From Arenibacter sp. P308M17 (GTDB lineage Bacteria > Bacteroidota > Bacteroidia > Flavobacteriales > Flavobacteriaceae), in contig NZ_QVON01000004.1 in NCBI RefSeq assembly GCF_003426735.1, positions 248,001 to 312,000 on the forward strand: DNA of 64,000 bases, read 5' to 3'. Under the pieces are notes generated by a model. The model had not been told where the DNA came from and ran no database searches. It saw only the letters and a list, made by a program, of their open reading frames with translations. Positions 17,255 to 25,336 of the stretch are shown here, piece by piece (position 1 is the first letter of the stretch; each line of letters starts with the position of its first letter). The position numbers and the translations under genes are program-made.

Positions 17255-17413
17255 ACTACCTCGGGTCAAGCCTGTCTGCCGACAAAGGCAGGCCCACGAG
17301 GCATTGAAAGGAAATTCAAGTTTGATTTCGACGCCCGCCTGAACGGAACGGGCGAGCAAGCGTCGGAGCACCTGCCTGCGGCAGGCAGGTTTAAATCTCG
17401 ATTATCGAGTAAA
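17255..17413 (+). repeat. Dispersed repeat interrupted by three about 20-bp palindromic inserts
   Basis: Compared with the copy at 44112-44205, this copy shares ACTACCTCGGG, GGAAATTCAAGTTTGATTTC and TTTAAATCTCGATTATCGAG. It is longer by three self-complementary inserts at about 17271-17292, 17335-17357 and 17371-17389 (CCTGCCTGCGGCAGGCAGG). The rest of the gap 17135-17539 holds nothing recognisable. Confidence 0.75.
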
Positions 17414-17539
17414 TACAATGGAAAACTCCGGTTACCGATAGCCTGGCCTGCCGTACAAGCTCCCCTATTTATTTTTCGGAAGGCTTAAAAGGAAACCAGT
17501 TGATCTTACACGGTATGATCGATGAAAACCTGCATTTGC

Positions 17540-18670
17540 CTATTGAAATACCCTCACATAATCTACCTCCATCGTTGAAGACACAAAATCCGGATCAACG
17601 CTGAACCAACTGCCCCCCATGGCCACATTCAAAATAATAAACTGATCCGCTGTAAAAGGCCATGTATCCTTGTTTTTGACACTGGGATCATAGGCATAGA
17701 CATATTTATCATCTATAAAAAACCTCAGGGAATTCTTGGTCCATTCAACGGCATAAACATGAAATTCCGTGTTGTAATCCGTAATAGCCGTGGTGCCCAC
17801 AGTTACATCGGGGCATCCGCCATGGCAGGAAGTAGTATGGGTAGCACAGGAAACTTTCCCTGGTTCATGGCCCCAATGCTCCATAATGTCTATTTCACCA
17901 CATGTAGGCCAACCTACATTTTCAATATTGGACCCCAACATCCAAATAGCCGGCCAAGTCCCTTCTCCCTTTGGCAATTTTGCCCTTACCTCTACCCTCC
18001 CATAAGTAAAGGAAAAAAGGGAATTTAATCTGGCCGAAGTATATTCCTTGGTAGTCCCCTGGGCCGTGTACCGCTCTTTTTTTGCAACGATCTTCAATGT
18101 TCCGTCCGATACATAGACATTATCCGATCGGTTCGTATAGTGCTGCAATTCCCCATTATGCCAACTACCGTTGACGGGAGCAATCGTTTCCAGCTTCCAG
18201 TTTTGCGCAGAAAGTGCCCCATCTTTCTCAAATTCATCGGCCCAAACCAGCTCCGCTTCCTGCTCCTCCACAAAAACCGTAATTGTTTCCGAAACTTCTA
18301 TGGCATTGCCCGTACTGGAATAGGCGAAGACCGTTATCTTATGCCCATGCGTACCCTTCTCCTTAAAAGTATGGGTGAAGGTGCCCTCATTACTTACTTC
18401 CTCCGATCCGTCACTGAACCTATACCTATATTGGACGGCATTATTGGCTACTGCCGATAGCCTTACTTTTCCCGAACCATCGCCATGTGGATTATTGGCG
18501 TCCAATCCAACAATCCCAACGGACAGACTCAGTCCCTTAGGGATATTGGCCTCCGTCTCCAGTTCTTTATCCAGAAAAGAATCCCTATCGTATTCATGAA
18601 CTCCGCACGACAAAAACAAACCCATCAAAAAAAATAAGACTGTATACATATTATGTGTTTTCAACTTCAC
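17540..18670 (-). CDS. GH16 beta-glucanase (laminarinase-type) lipoprotein with PKD domain
   Basis: The 376-aa protein has a lipoprotein-type signal (Cys22), a PKD-like domain (about 50-135, YRYRFSDGSEE) and a GH16 domain (about 140-376). The active site GEIDIMEHWG (E259, D261, E264) has the extra-residue form E-I-D-I-M-E of laminarinases, and WPAIWMLG and a C-terminal MEVDYVRVFQ support this. It should cleave beta-1,3- or mixed-linkage glucans at the cell surface. It is the last gene of the SusC/SusD locus. A terminator-like hairpin lies 7-46 bases upstream of it, between it and the preceding lipoprotein gene. The second Met (residue 8) is an alternative start. Confidence 0.92.
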   Translation of the reverse strand: MKLKTHNMYTVLFFLMGLFLSCGVHEYDRDSFLDKELETEANIPKGLSLSVGIVGLDANNPHGDGSGKVRLSAVANNAVQYRYRFSDGSEEVSNEGTFTHTFKEKGTHGHKITVFAYSSTGNAIEVSETITVFVEEQEAELVWADEFEKDGALSAQNWKLETIAPVNGSWHNGELQHYTNRSDNVYVSDGTLKIVAKKERYTAQGTTKEYTSARLNSLFSFTYGRVEVRAKLPKGEGTWPAIWMLGSNIENVGWPTCGEIDIMEHWGHEPGKVSCATHTTSCHGGCPDVTVGTTAITDYNTEFHVYAVEWTKNSLRFFIDDKYVYAYDPSVKNKDTWPFTADQFIILNVAMGGSWFSVDPDFVSSTMEVDYVRVFQ

Positions 18671-18676
18671 AAATGA

Positions 18677-18716
18677 AAAGAAAAACCTTGTCGATCATAA
18701 CCACCGACCGACAAGG
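18677..18716 (-). terminator. Intrinsic terminator or attenuator between lipoprotein and GH16 genes
   Basis: CCTTGTCG (18686-18693) pairs with CGACAAGG (18709-18716). On the minus strand the stem is followed by TTTTTCTTTT. It could lower expression of the GH16 gene relative to the genes ahead of it, or protect the upstream mRNA. Confidence 0.6.
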
Positions 18717-18794
18717 CTTCCAAAAAAAACCAAACTAACCAACTTTAGTATATGAACTCATCTTGAGTTCCCAATATATCAGCCCTGACCAAAA

Positions 18795-19592
18795 TTATTC
18801 CGGTCTAAAAATCCATGTCCAACCGGTTCCCCCTGCATTGTTGGGCACGTAAAGGATCATCTCATCTTCTGTTAATGAAACAATGGTATAAAGTCCGTCC
18901 TGATTACCCTGTTCCGACCCCAAAATATCCCCATCATTGATCTGTAAGGTCTGATTGGCAACATCCAGTACAAAACTACTCACCTGTGGGCTGGCATCCG
19001 GACCGGAATAGTAGGTAAAATTGGCAGCACCATCCAAATCGAACTGCATCCTGCCCGCAGCATCTACTGGCGGACAACAGTCCCCTGCCGCATTCCACCA
19101 TGCTGTTTCCCATGCACCAGCATCATCCGGAGGCGACATATACCACCATCTCTGGCCATCAGGATCAGGGCCACCGGCAAACACCCATGTTTTCCCGATT
19201 CCCGTTTCATTGCTAACCAGATCGTACCAATCTTGATCTAAGGCATTGTCCAACTGATCTACTTGAACATCAATGGTCTTGGTAAAAAACTCTGCTCCCA
19301 AGGTACCGGTAAAAGTAAAGGTAGAGGAACCCGGAATAGGATATATAAACGACACCTTATCCGTAAAGGCCTTGCCCAAATTGTAATCCCAATACCCGGT
19401 AACTCCTGGGGTTACCATGCTCAACTCTATCAGATTTCCCCCGGGGGTACTTTGTGTGGCAACCAGTTCTACTCCGGATACATCGGTTGAATTTTCCAAA
19501 TAGTCCCTGTCTTCGATAGGTTCACACCCAGTAACGAACATAAGAACGCTGGTCAGGAAGAGTCCGATATACATTATATTGTTATTTTTCAT
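18795..19592 (-). CDS. Surface lipoprotein of the glucan locus (SusE/SGBP position)
   Basis: The 265-aa protein has a lipoprotein signal (MKNNNIMYIG..., Cys23 after MFVTG) followed by CEPIEDRDYLENSTDVSG and an Ig/PKD-like region, then a Trp- and Gly-rich C-terminal domain (GQRWWYMSPPDD, AWWNAAGDCC) consistent with carbohydrate binding. The frame is open to 19628, but the Met at 19592 starts the signal. It follows susD by 29 bases, the usual place of a surface glycan-binding protein. No close named family is recognised. Confidence 0.75.
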   Translation of the reverse strand: MKNNNIMYIGLFLTSVLMFVTGCEPIEDRDYLENSTDVSGVELVATQSTPGGNLIELSMVTPGVTGYWDYNLGKAFTDKVSFIYPIPGSSTFTFTGTLGAEFFTKTIDVQVDQLDNALDQDWYDLVSNETGIGKTWVFAGGPDPDGQRWWYMSPPDDAGAWETAWWNAAGDCCPPVDAAGRMQFDLDGAANFTYYSGPDASPQVSSFVLDVANQTLQINDGDILGSEQGNQDGLYTIVSLTEDEMILYVPNNAGGTGWTWIFRPE

Positions 19593-19621
19593 CTTTTTTT
19601 GTTTTATGATTAAGAATACTT

Positions 19622-21346
19622 CTACCAACCCGGATTTTGTTCATATACCCCGGAAGACAATCTTACCTCAGACTCCGGAATAGGCACCAAGCCTTTTGTT
19701 TCCGGCCTATAGGTAACATTATAAACGGCATCGATACCTGAGTTCCTAACATTGACACTTTCATCAAATGCGGTATCTACATCTCCCCATCTCACCAAAT
19801 CGAACCATCGCAGACCTTCAAAGGCAAATTCATGTAAGCGTTCTTGCTTTAAGGCGTCCAAAGAATACCCCACGCTTCCCAAACCTGCTCTTTCCCGAAC
19901 CAGGTTCATCCCGGTGGCCGTTTCCGAAATCTCCGAATGCATAAGCAAAACATCCGCATACCTCATCAAAATATAATCCTGGGCCGCCCATAATTGCATG
20001 GGATCACCATTAACCATGTTATAAAGAAAAAAGAACATTCCTTTAATCCCATCCTCTCCTTCGGGATCGGGGTCCTGATGTTGAATGGTCGTATATTTTT
20101 TATTAAAAAAACCGGTCTCATGGTCTCCTTTATTGGGCTCATATCCTGCGGTTCCCTGATCGGCATTCCCCAATTCCAAAATAGAGCCTTCCTTTCTGGG
20201 GTCGGCATCGTCCCATTGGCTCCAAAGTTTAGGATTAACGGTCCCCCAGCCCCAACCTGTTCCGAAAGGCACCATGGAATTATCACGGATCCCTAGGAAC
20301 AAGGGAAGTCTGTTATTGTATTTTTGACCTGCATCCCATGTCGTAGTAGAATATCTGATTGCGAACATGGTTTCATAGTTACCCGTCCCAAAAGTAGGGG
20401 TATGGCCATCCTGACCTACCCATTCCAATCCTGCCGCTTCTGCCCAAGGCAACACGGTATTATCATTAGCGCTTTCGTTTACGTAGGAATAGGGCCATAA
20501 ATTTCTAAAATCCCCTGCCAAATCATATCCGCTATTGGCGATACAATCATCCAAATAACCAAGGATATCAGTTTTGGTCAAGGATCCACCATCGGCCAAG
20601 GGCATATCACTTGTAGATTGCCCTTCCATATTCGTCATATACCCTGTATAGAACAAAAAGGCCCTGGCCATATACGCTTGGGCCGTCCACTTGTTCGCAT
20701 GCCCATAACTGGAGGTAGGAATACTTGAAAACGGTGTTGATGGCATGGTTTCTATCGCCATTTTAAAATCGGACGCAATTTGTGCAAAAGTTTCCGAGAA
20801 GGAAGCCCTTGGAACGTCCCTTGGATCATCTATGGCAAGAATAAGTGGTACCCCTCCAAAAAACTTGGCCGCCCTGAAATAATAGAAGGCCCGCATAAAA
20901 TAGGCTTCTCCTATGGCCTGCTTCTTAAAGGCAACTGCATCTGCTTCTATATCAAAGAAAGCACTAAAATCGGTATCCTCTACTTTCTCTATAATGGCAT
21001 TGGCACGGGTAACCCCATTATAGGTTTCTTTCCATAAATCATGGTAGGTATCTTCTTCCGGATCAACAAAATTATCCACATTTTTAGCGGATCTGTCATC
21101 CGGACCTCCCCCGCCCAGCATCATATCGGACATAAGATTGGCCGCGATGCCTTCATGGCTATGGATACCCCCTACATATAAAGCATTATACACTCCGGAC
21201 ATGGCCTCGTTGATGTCGGCCGGAGTCCGATAAAAACTTTCCAAACTTTTTTCAAAAAGGTTCTCCGTATCCAAAAGATCTTCACTGCAACCGGTGGCAA
21301 TAACCAAGGCTGCGATACATATATTATTTATTATTTTTTTCATCAT
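19622..21346 (-). CDS. SusD/RagB outer-membrane glycan-binding lipoprotein
   Basis: The 574-aa protein has a lipoprotein signal (MMKKIINNICIAALVIATGC) and the SusD fold markers: NLFEKSLESFYRTPADINEAMSG near the start, ANAIIEKV, a long helical TPR region (GEAYFMRAFYYFRAAKFFGGVPL) and C-terminal RLHEFAFEGLRWFDLVRWG. SusD proteins lie on the cell surface, bind the oligosaccharide and cap the SusC pore. It follows the SusC gene by 15 bases, so the two are co-transcribed. Confidence 0.95.
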   Translation of the reverse strand: MMKKIINNICIAALVIATGCSEDLLDTENLFEKSLESFYRTPADINEAMSGVYNALYVGGIHSHEGIAANLMSDMMLGGGGPDDRSAKNVDNFVDPEEDTYHDLWKETYNGVTRANAIIEKVEDTDFSAFFDIEADAVAFKKQAIGEAYFMRAFYYFRAAKFFGGVPLILAIDDPRDVPRASFSETFAQIASDFKMAIETMPSTPFSSIPTSSYGHANKWTAQAYMARAFLFYTGYMTNMEGQSTSDMPLADGGSLTKTDILGYLDDCIANSGYDLAGDFRNLWPYSYVNESANDNTVLPWAEAAGLEWVGQDGHTPTFGTGNYETMFAIRYSTTTWDAGQKYNNRLPLFLGIRDNSMVPFGTGWGWGTVNPKLWSQWDDADPRKEGSILELGNADQGTAGYEPNKGDHETGFFNKKYTTIQHQDPDPEGEDGIKGMFFFLYNMVNGDPMQLWAAQDYILMRYADVLLMHSEISETATGMNLVRERAGLGSVGYSLDALKQERLHEFAFEGLRWFDLVRWGDVDTAFDESVNVRNSGIDAVYNVTYRPETKGLVPIPESEVRLSSGVYEQNPGW

Positions 21347-21361
21347 CTGGTATTTTTAAAA

Positions 21362-24300
21362 TTAAAATTGGACATTTAAACCAAACATCACGGTACGCGG
21401 TAGTGGATATAGGCCCAGGTCGATACCTGAGGCCCAACCGGCATCATGACCAAACGATACTTCCGGATCCATACCCTGGAAGTTTGTGAAGGTGTATAGA
21501 TTGTTTACCGCACAATATAACTTCACTTCTTTTATGTAGTTGATATTGGATAAATATTCCCCTAATTTAACACCCACGGTCAAGTTGTTGATCCGTAAAT
21601 AATCGGCATCCTGCATATAGATGTCGGAAATCCAATTCGTGTTTCTGTTCGATACCGAACTTAAGCGGGGCAATCTATCCGAAGTTCCTTCCCCATGCCA
21701 GCGTCCAAAAATTTCAGTGGTATAATTTTGTGTAAAATTATCGGCAAAAGAACGGTAGGACTGCATTACCTGCATACCAAATTTCCCGGATAGGGTGGTA
21801 TTGGCATAAAACCCTTTATATTCGGCATTAAGCTGAATTCCCAATTCAAAATCGGGGTTTGGATTGCCCAACATAATTTTGTCCGCTTCATCAATGGCAC
21901 CATCATTGTTCTGATCTACAAACCGAACATCGCCCGGACGTTGATCGCTAAAATAAGGTGTGCCGTCCGTGGGTTTTACATAATTATCTACCTCATCCTG
22001 ATTTTGTAATATACCATCGGTTTGATACCCATAAAAGAATCCGATAGGTTTCCCCACTTCTACCCTGGATACCGCAGCAGTTCCTTGCGACAAAACATGC
22101 TGTGGCCCTTGAATGATTCCCTCCGCATTGGCAATTCTGGTTACTTCATTTTTATTGAACGCACCGCTCACTGTGGCACCGTACTTAAAATCGCCCGCAC
22201 TATCGTTCCAGGACAGCATAAGTTCATAACCAGAATTCTCTATGTCCCCTCCATTAATAAAAGGGGCTCCAGCACCGGAAGTTCCTAAAATGGGCGCCAC
22301 TACCAACCAATCTTTGGTGGTCTTCTTATACCAATCGGCAGTAAGGGCCAACCTGGAATTAAAGAAACGGGCATCCAAACCAAAATTCAACTGCTCGGAA
22401 GTTTCCCATTTTACATCAGGATTGGTAACCCGGGCAGGCACGGCAGTAGGTCCGGAGATAGGTTTGGTATCCCCAAAATAATAACCGGGATTAAGGTTGG
22501 CAATAGTGGAACTATAGATAAAATTATCTATGGATTGGTTACCGTTCTGGCCCCAACTCCCTCTTAATTTGGCAAAATTTAATACCCCTACATTTCCTAT
22601 AAAATCCTCATTGGTAAGTACCCAACCGGCGGAAACTGATGGAAAATACCCCCAACGATTTCCCTTGGCAAAATTAGATGACCCATCTGCCCTCATGGTC
22701 GCGGAAAGCAAGTACTTTTCCTTATAATCATATTGTGCCCTGGCCATGTAGGACAACAACCCTCCACCACCTGCTGCCCAATTGGCACCATAGGTACTTA
22801 TGGCATTTATATCGGTCTTGTCCACATTGTTCAAGAAGGCATATTGGGGCAATCCGAAGCGGGTATTGGCCATACTACCCCCCACTTCATTGTTCAGTAC
22901 ATTATTATATACCTCATTACCGATCAGTACATTCAATTTATGTTCTCCAAAGGAATGGTCGTATGATAAGGTATTCGTCCATGTGGTATTGGCACCCATA
23001 TACTGACTTTGGGCAGCTGCGTCCACAGAATTGCTGTAAAGCACCCCTAAACCATAGGTGGGTGTCCAGGAACGCCCATGGCCAAACCAGGAATCAAATC
23101 CGTAAGAAGATCGAAATTTAAGATCCTTAAAAGGTTCTATTTCCAAATACACATTTCCTACAAGGGTATTGTTCTTATTTCCCAGATTGCTGTAATTATG
23201 ACGGTAGAACATCACTGCCAAGGGATTGGTCTGTCCTCTGGCCCATCCGTCCAAGGTGGGCGTAAAACCGTTGGGATCTGGAGATTTGTCCCAATAGGCG
23301 GGCAGTAACGGATGTTGTACCAAGGCATTGTGCAAATCGTTCCAATAAATATTTCCTGTGGCCACACTTCTATTTTCAGTATTGGTGTAGGTTAGGTTTT
23401 CGCCCACGGTTACAATGCTGTGCTCTTCGTTTTTGAACAACACGAATTCGGTATTCATACGGGCCGTTAACCTTTTGTACCCTGCATCGGTAAGGTTGCC
23501 TCCAAGGATCCCCGTTTGGTCCAGGTAAGAGATGCCCAAGGCATAGGTATTGTCCTCGCCACCACCCGCAATATTTATGGCATGACTTGAAATTGGTGCA
23601 TTTTTAGTAGACATTTCATCAATCCAATTGGTACCTTCCCAACCATTTTGAAGCATTTGCCATACTTCTGTTCCCAATTGGGTACCCAAATTTTCTGGAT
23701 AATTGTCATTTAACCACACATTGTTCTGAAGGAGCATTTCCCAATTGTTTTCCGGCAAACCATCATTGACCCGGCCCTCGTCCATAATAAACATATACTC
23801 TTGGGCATTTAAGGGAGATACATTTTTATAAATATTTTGAAACCCGTAGTACGTATCGTAATTCACTTGGGCCTGTCGGCCTTTTTTTCCTTTATAGGTA
23901 GTAACCAAAACCACTCCATTGGCAGCTCTGGATCCATAAATGGCCGCAGAAGCCGCATCTTTCAGAACATCTATGGTTTCAATATCCGAACCGTTCAAAT
24001 AATCTATATTCCCAACGGCCACCCCATCAACAATATAAAGTGGACTGGAATTCCCGATGGTCCCCAAACCCCGAATGGTTACTTTGGTCCCGGCACCGGG
24101 CTGACCGTTATTTCTTGTGATATTGACACCTGGAGCAACACCTTGCAAGGCTTCCATTGCCGTACCGGTATTTAGGGCGGCAATATCCTCTCCTTTTACA
24201 TTGAGGTTGGCCCCTGTGGTCAAGGCCTTCTTTTGTACCCCGTACCCGACCACGACCACCTCATCCAGTGATTCAAAGGATTCTTCGAGCAAAATGTTTA

Positions 24301-24574
24301 TTATGGTTTTTTCACCCACCTGTACAGTTTGGGTGACCATCCCTAGATAGGCAAAGACAAGCCGATCGGACGGCTCCACATTTTGAATGGAATAATTACC
24401 GTCAAAATCGGTAGTAGTACCATTAACCGTTCCCTTCGCCACCACACTAACCCCGGGCAACGGTAGGCCCGAATTGTCCGTTACCAGACCTGTTATGGTC
24501 TTGGCCTGCGAAAAGACGTTCTGTGCGCAGACCATTACCAAAGTAATAATCAAGAATTTTAACTTTAGCATCAT
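21362..24574 (-). CDS. SusC/RagA TonB-linked outer-membrane receptor
   Basis: The 1070-aa protein has a signal peptide (to about residue 22, VFSQ), a carboxypeptidase-D-like domain (about 27-100, GLVTDNSGLPLPGVSVVAKG), a TonB box-like DEVVVVGYG (about 105-113), a plug (VTIRGLGTIG, PLYIVDGV, DIETIDVLKDAASAAIYGSRAANGVV) and a long barrel ending in FGLNVQF. SusC proteins import oligosaccharides across the outer membrane using TonB energy, paired with SusD. With the GH16 enzyme downstream, the likely substrate is a beta-glucan such as laminarin (inference). The HTCS at 25337-29518 is the probable activator. Confidence 0.96.
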   Translation of the reverse strand: MMLKLKFLIITLVMVCAQNVFSQAKTITGLVTDNSGLPLPGVSVVAKGTVNGTTTDFDGNYSIQNVEPSDRLVFAYLGMVTQTVQVGEKTIINILLEESFESLDEVVVVGYGVQKKALTTGANLNVKGEDIAALNTGTAMEALQGVAPGVNITRNNGQPGAGTKVTIRGLGTIGNSSPLYIVDGVAVGNIDYLNGSDIETIDVLKDAASAAIYGSRAANGVVLVTTYKGKKGRQAQVNYDTYYGFQNIYKNVSPLNAQEYMFIMDEGRVNDGLPENNWEMLLQNNVWLNDNYPENLGTQLGTEVWQMLQNGWEGTNWIDEMSTKNAPISSHAINIAGGGEDNTYALGISYLDQTGILGGNLTDAGYKRLTARMNTEFVLFKNEEHSIVTVGENLTYTNTENRSVATGNIYWNDLHNALVQHPLLPAYWDKSPDPNGFTPTLDGWARGQTNPLAVMFYRHNYSNLGNKNNTLVGNVYLEIEPFKDLKFRSSYGFDSWFGHGRSWTPTYGLGVLYSNSVDAAAQSQYMGANTTWTNTLSYDHSFGEHKLNVLIGNEVYNNVLNNEVGGSMANTRFGLPQYAFLNNVDKTDINAISTYGANWAAGGGGLLSYMARAQYDYKEKYLLSATMRADGSSNFAKGNRWGYFPSVSAGWVLTNEDFIGNVGVLNFAKLRGSWGQNGNQSIDNFIYSSTIANLNPGYYFGDTKPISGPTAVPARVTNPDVKWETSEQLNFGLDARFFNSRLALTADWYKKTTKDWLVVAPILGTSGAGAPFINGGDIENSGYELMLSWNDSAGDFKYGATVSGAFNKNEVTRIANAEGIIQGPQHVLSQGTAAVSRVEVGKPIGFFYGYQTDGILQNQDEVDNYVKPTDGTPYFSDQRPGDVRFVDQNNDGAIDEADKIMLGNPNPDFELGIQLNAEYKGFYANTTLSGKFGMQVMQSYRSFADNFTQNYTTEIFGRWHGEGTSDRLPRLSSVSNRNTNWISDIYMQDADYLRINNLTVGVKLGEYLSNINYIKEVKLYCAVNNLYTFTNFQGMDPEVSFGHDAGWASGIDLGLYPLPRTVMFGLNVQF

Positions 24575-24661
24575 ACAAAATAGTTTAGGTTAATTAATAG
24601 AGTTTTTGTTAGTATAAAATTTATGTATCCTCTGTAAACCAAAAGGCCAACAGGTGTGTTA

Positions 24662-24766
24662 TTAAAGAATATAAAGGATAACAAAAACCAACAATGCAAC
24701 GATTGCCATTATCAACATTACCTCGATCAACTGTTTCCATTTGAATTTTGAATCCTTGTTTTCCAT
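24662..24766 (-). CDS. 34-aa single-pass membrane peptide upstream of susC
   Basis: An ATG-to-TAA frame encodes a polar, Lys-rich head (MENKDSKFKWKQ) and one hydrophobic helix (about residues 13-34, LIEVMLIMAIVALLVFVILYIL). It lies 87 bases ahead of susC on the same strand, so it would be at or near the 5' end of the operon mRNA. The charge-then-helix layout looks like a real small membrane protein. The function is unknown, and it could be chance. Confidence 0.4.
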   Translation of the reverse strand: MENKDSKFKWKQLIEVMLIMAIVALLVFVILYIL

Positions 24767-24868
24767 TACTTCAAATGTTAAATAATTATTAAATCTTATG
24801 TAGCATTTATTCTGCATCAAGTAACAATTTTGCTGCATTTTTCCTACAATAAACTTATATGCTTCATG

Positions 24869-24887
24869 TGTTGCATGGCCTGCAACA
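24869..24887. promoter_or_regulatory. Inverted repeat TGTTGCA-N5-TGCAACA, candidate operator
   Basis: Perfect 7-bp arms with a 5-base spacer lie about 295 bases upstream of susC and 103 bases upstream of the small membrane peptide. It is a plausible regulator site, but AraC-type HTCS proteins more often bind direct repeats, so this is weak. Confidence 0.35.
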
Positions 24888-25090
24888 ATTTTTATAGGAA
24901 AGGCGGTCCAATGACCATCCGATACAATGGATATTGTAAATTATATTAAAGAAAATTTAAAATATGGGTAACAGGGATACCGTTAAAAAGTGTGATACAA
25001 ATACCGAAATACGGAGAGCATACGGTTCAAATCCAATGATTCGAAGAACGGGGAAGTATAGAATAGAAATTTCTAGAATATTTTTATTTT

Positions 25091-25270
25091 ACCTCACCCG
25101 GAACTACTGAAAAAGCAGTCCCGACCCTGCCTACCGGCAAAGGCAGGGTCTCCCAAGGAGAGGTAAACCCGCCCGTGCCGTTCGGGCGGGCCCGTCCGTG
25201 CCGGGCGGATTGGAAACCCTTTCCAACGAACAGGCAGGCCCGTCCGAACGGCGGACCCGAACCAAGGGCG
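25091..25270. repeat. Dispersed repeat plus GC-rich self-complementary blocks
   Basis: The first about 55 bases match 3487-3545 (GCAGTCCCGACCCTG core). The remainder consists of short GC-rich hairpin units with CCCGCCCG/CGGGCGGG and GGCAGGCCCGTCC words. Confidence 0.6.
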
Positions 25271-25336
25271 GAAAAATCTTCAGATTGAAGTAATATTGAA
25301 ATTATTTTGAACGGCAATAAGCAAATGGTAGCCGGT

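Larger units (their letters stand above)
24767..25336. other. Regulatory gap between HTCS gene and susC
   Basis: This gap should hold the HTCS-controlled susC promoter. It contains TGTTGCA-N5-TGCAACA (24869-24887) and repeated TGCAT-containing words at about 24801-24840. From 25091 to about 25270 it is repeat DNA: a copy of the 3487-3545 repeat followed by GC-rich self-complementary blocks (CCCGCCCGTGCCGTTCGGGCG type). Confidence 0.5.
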
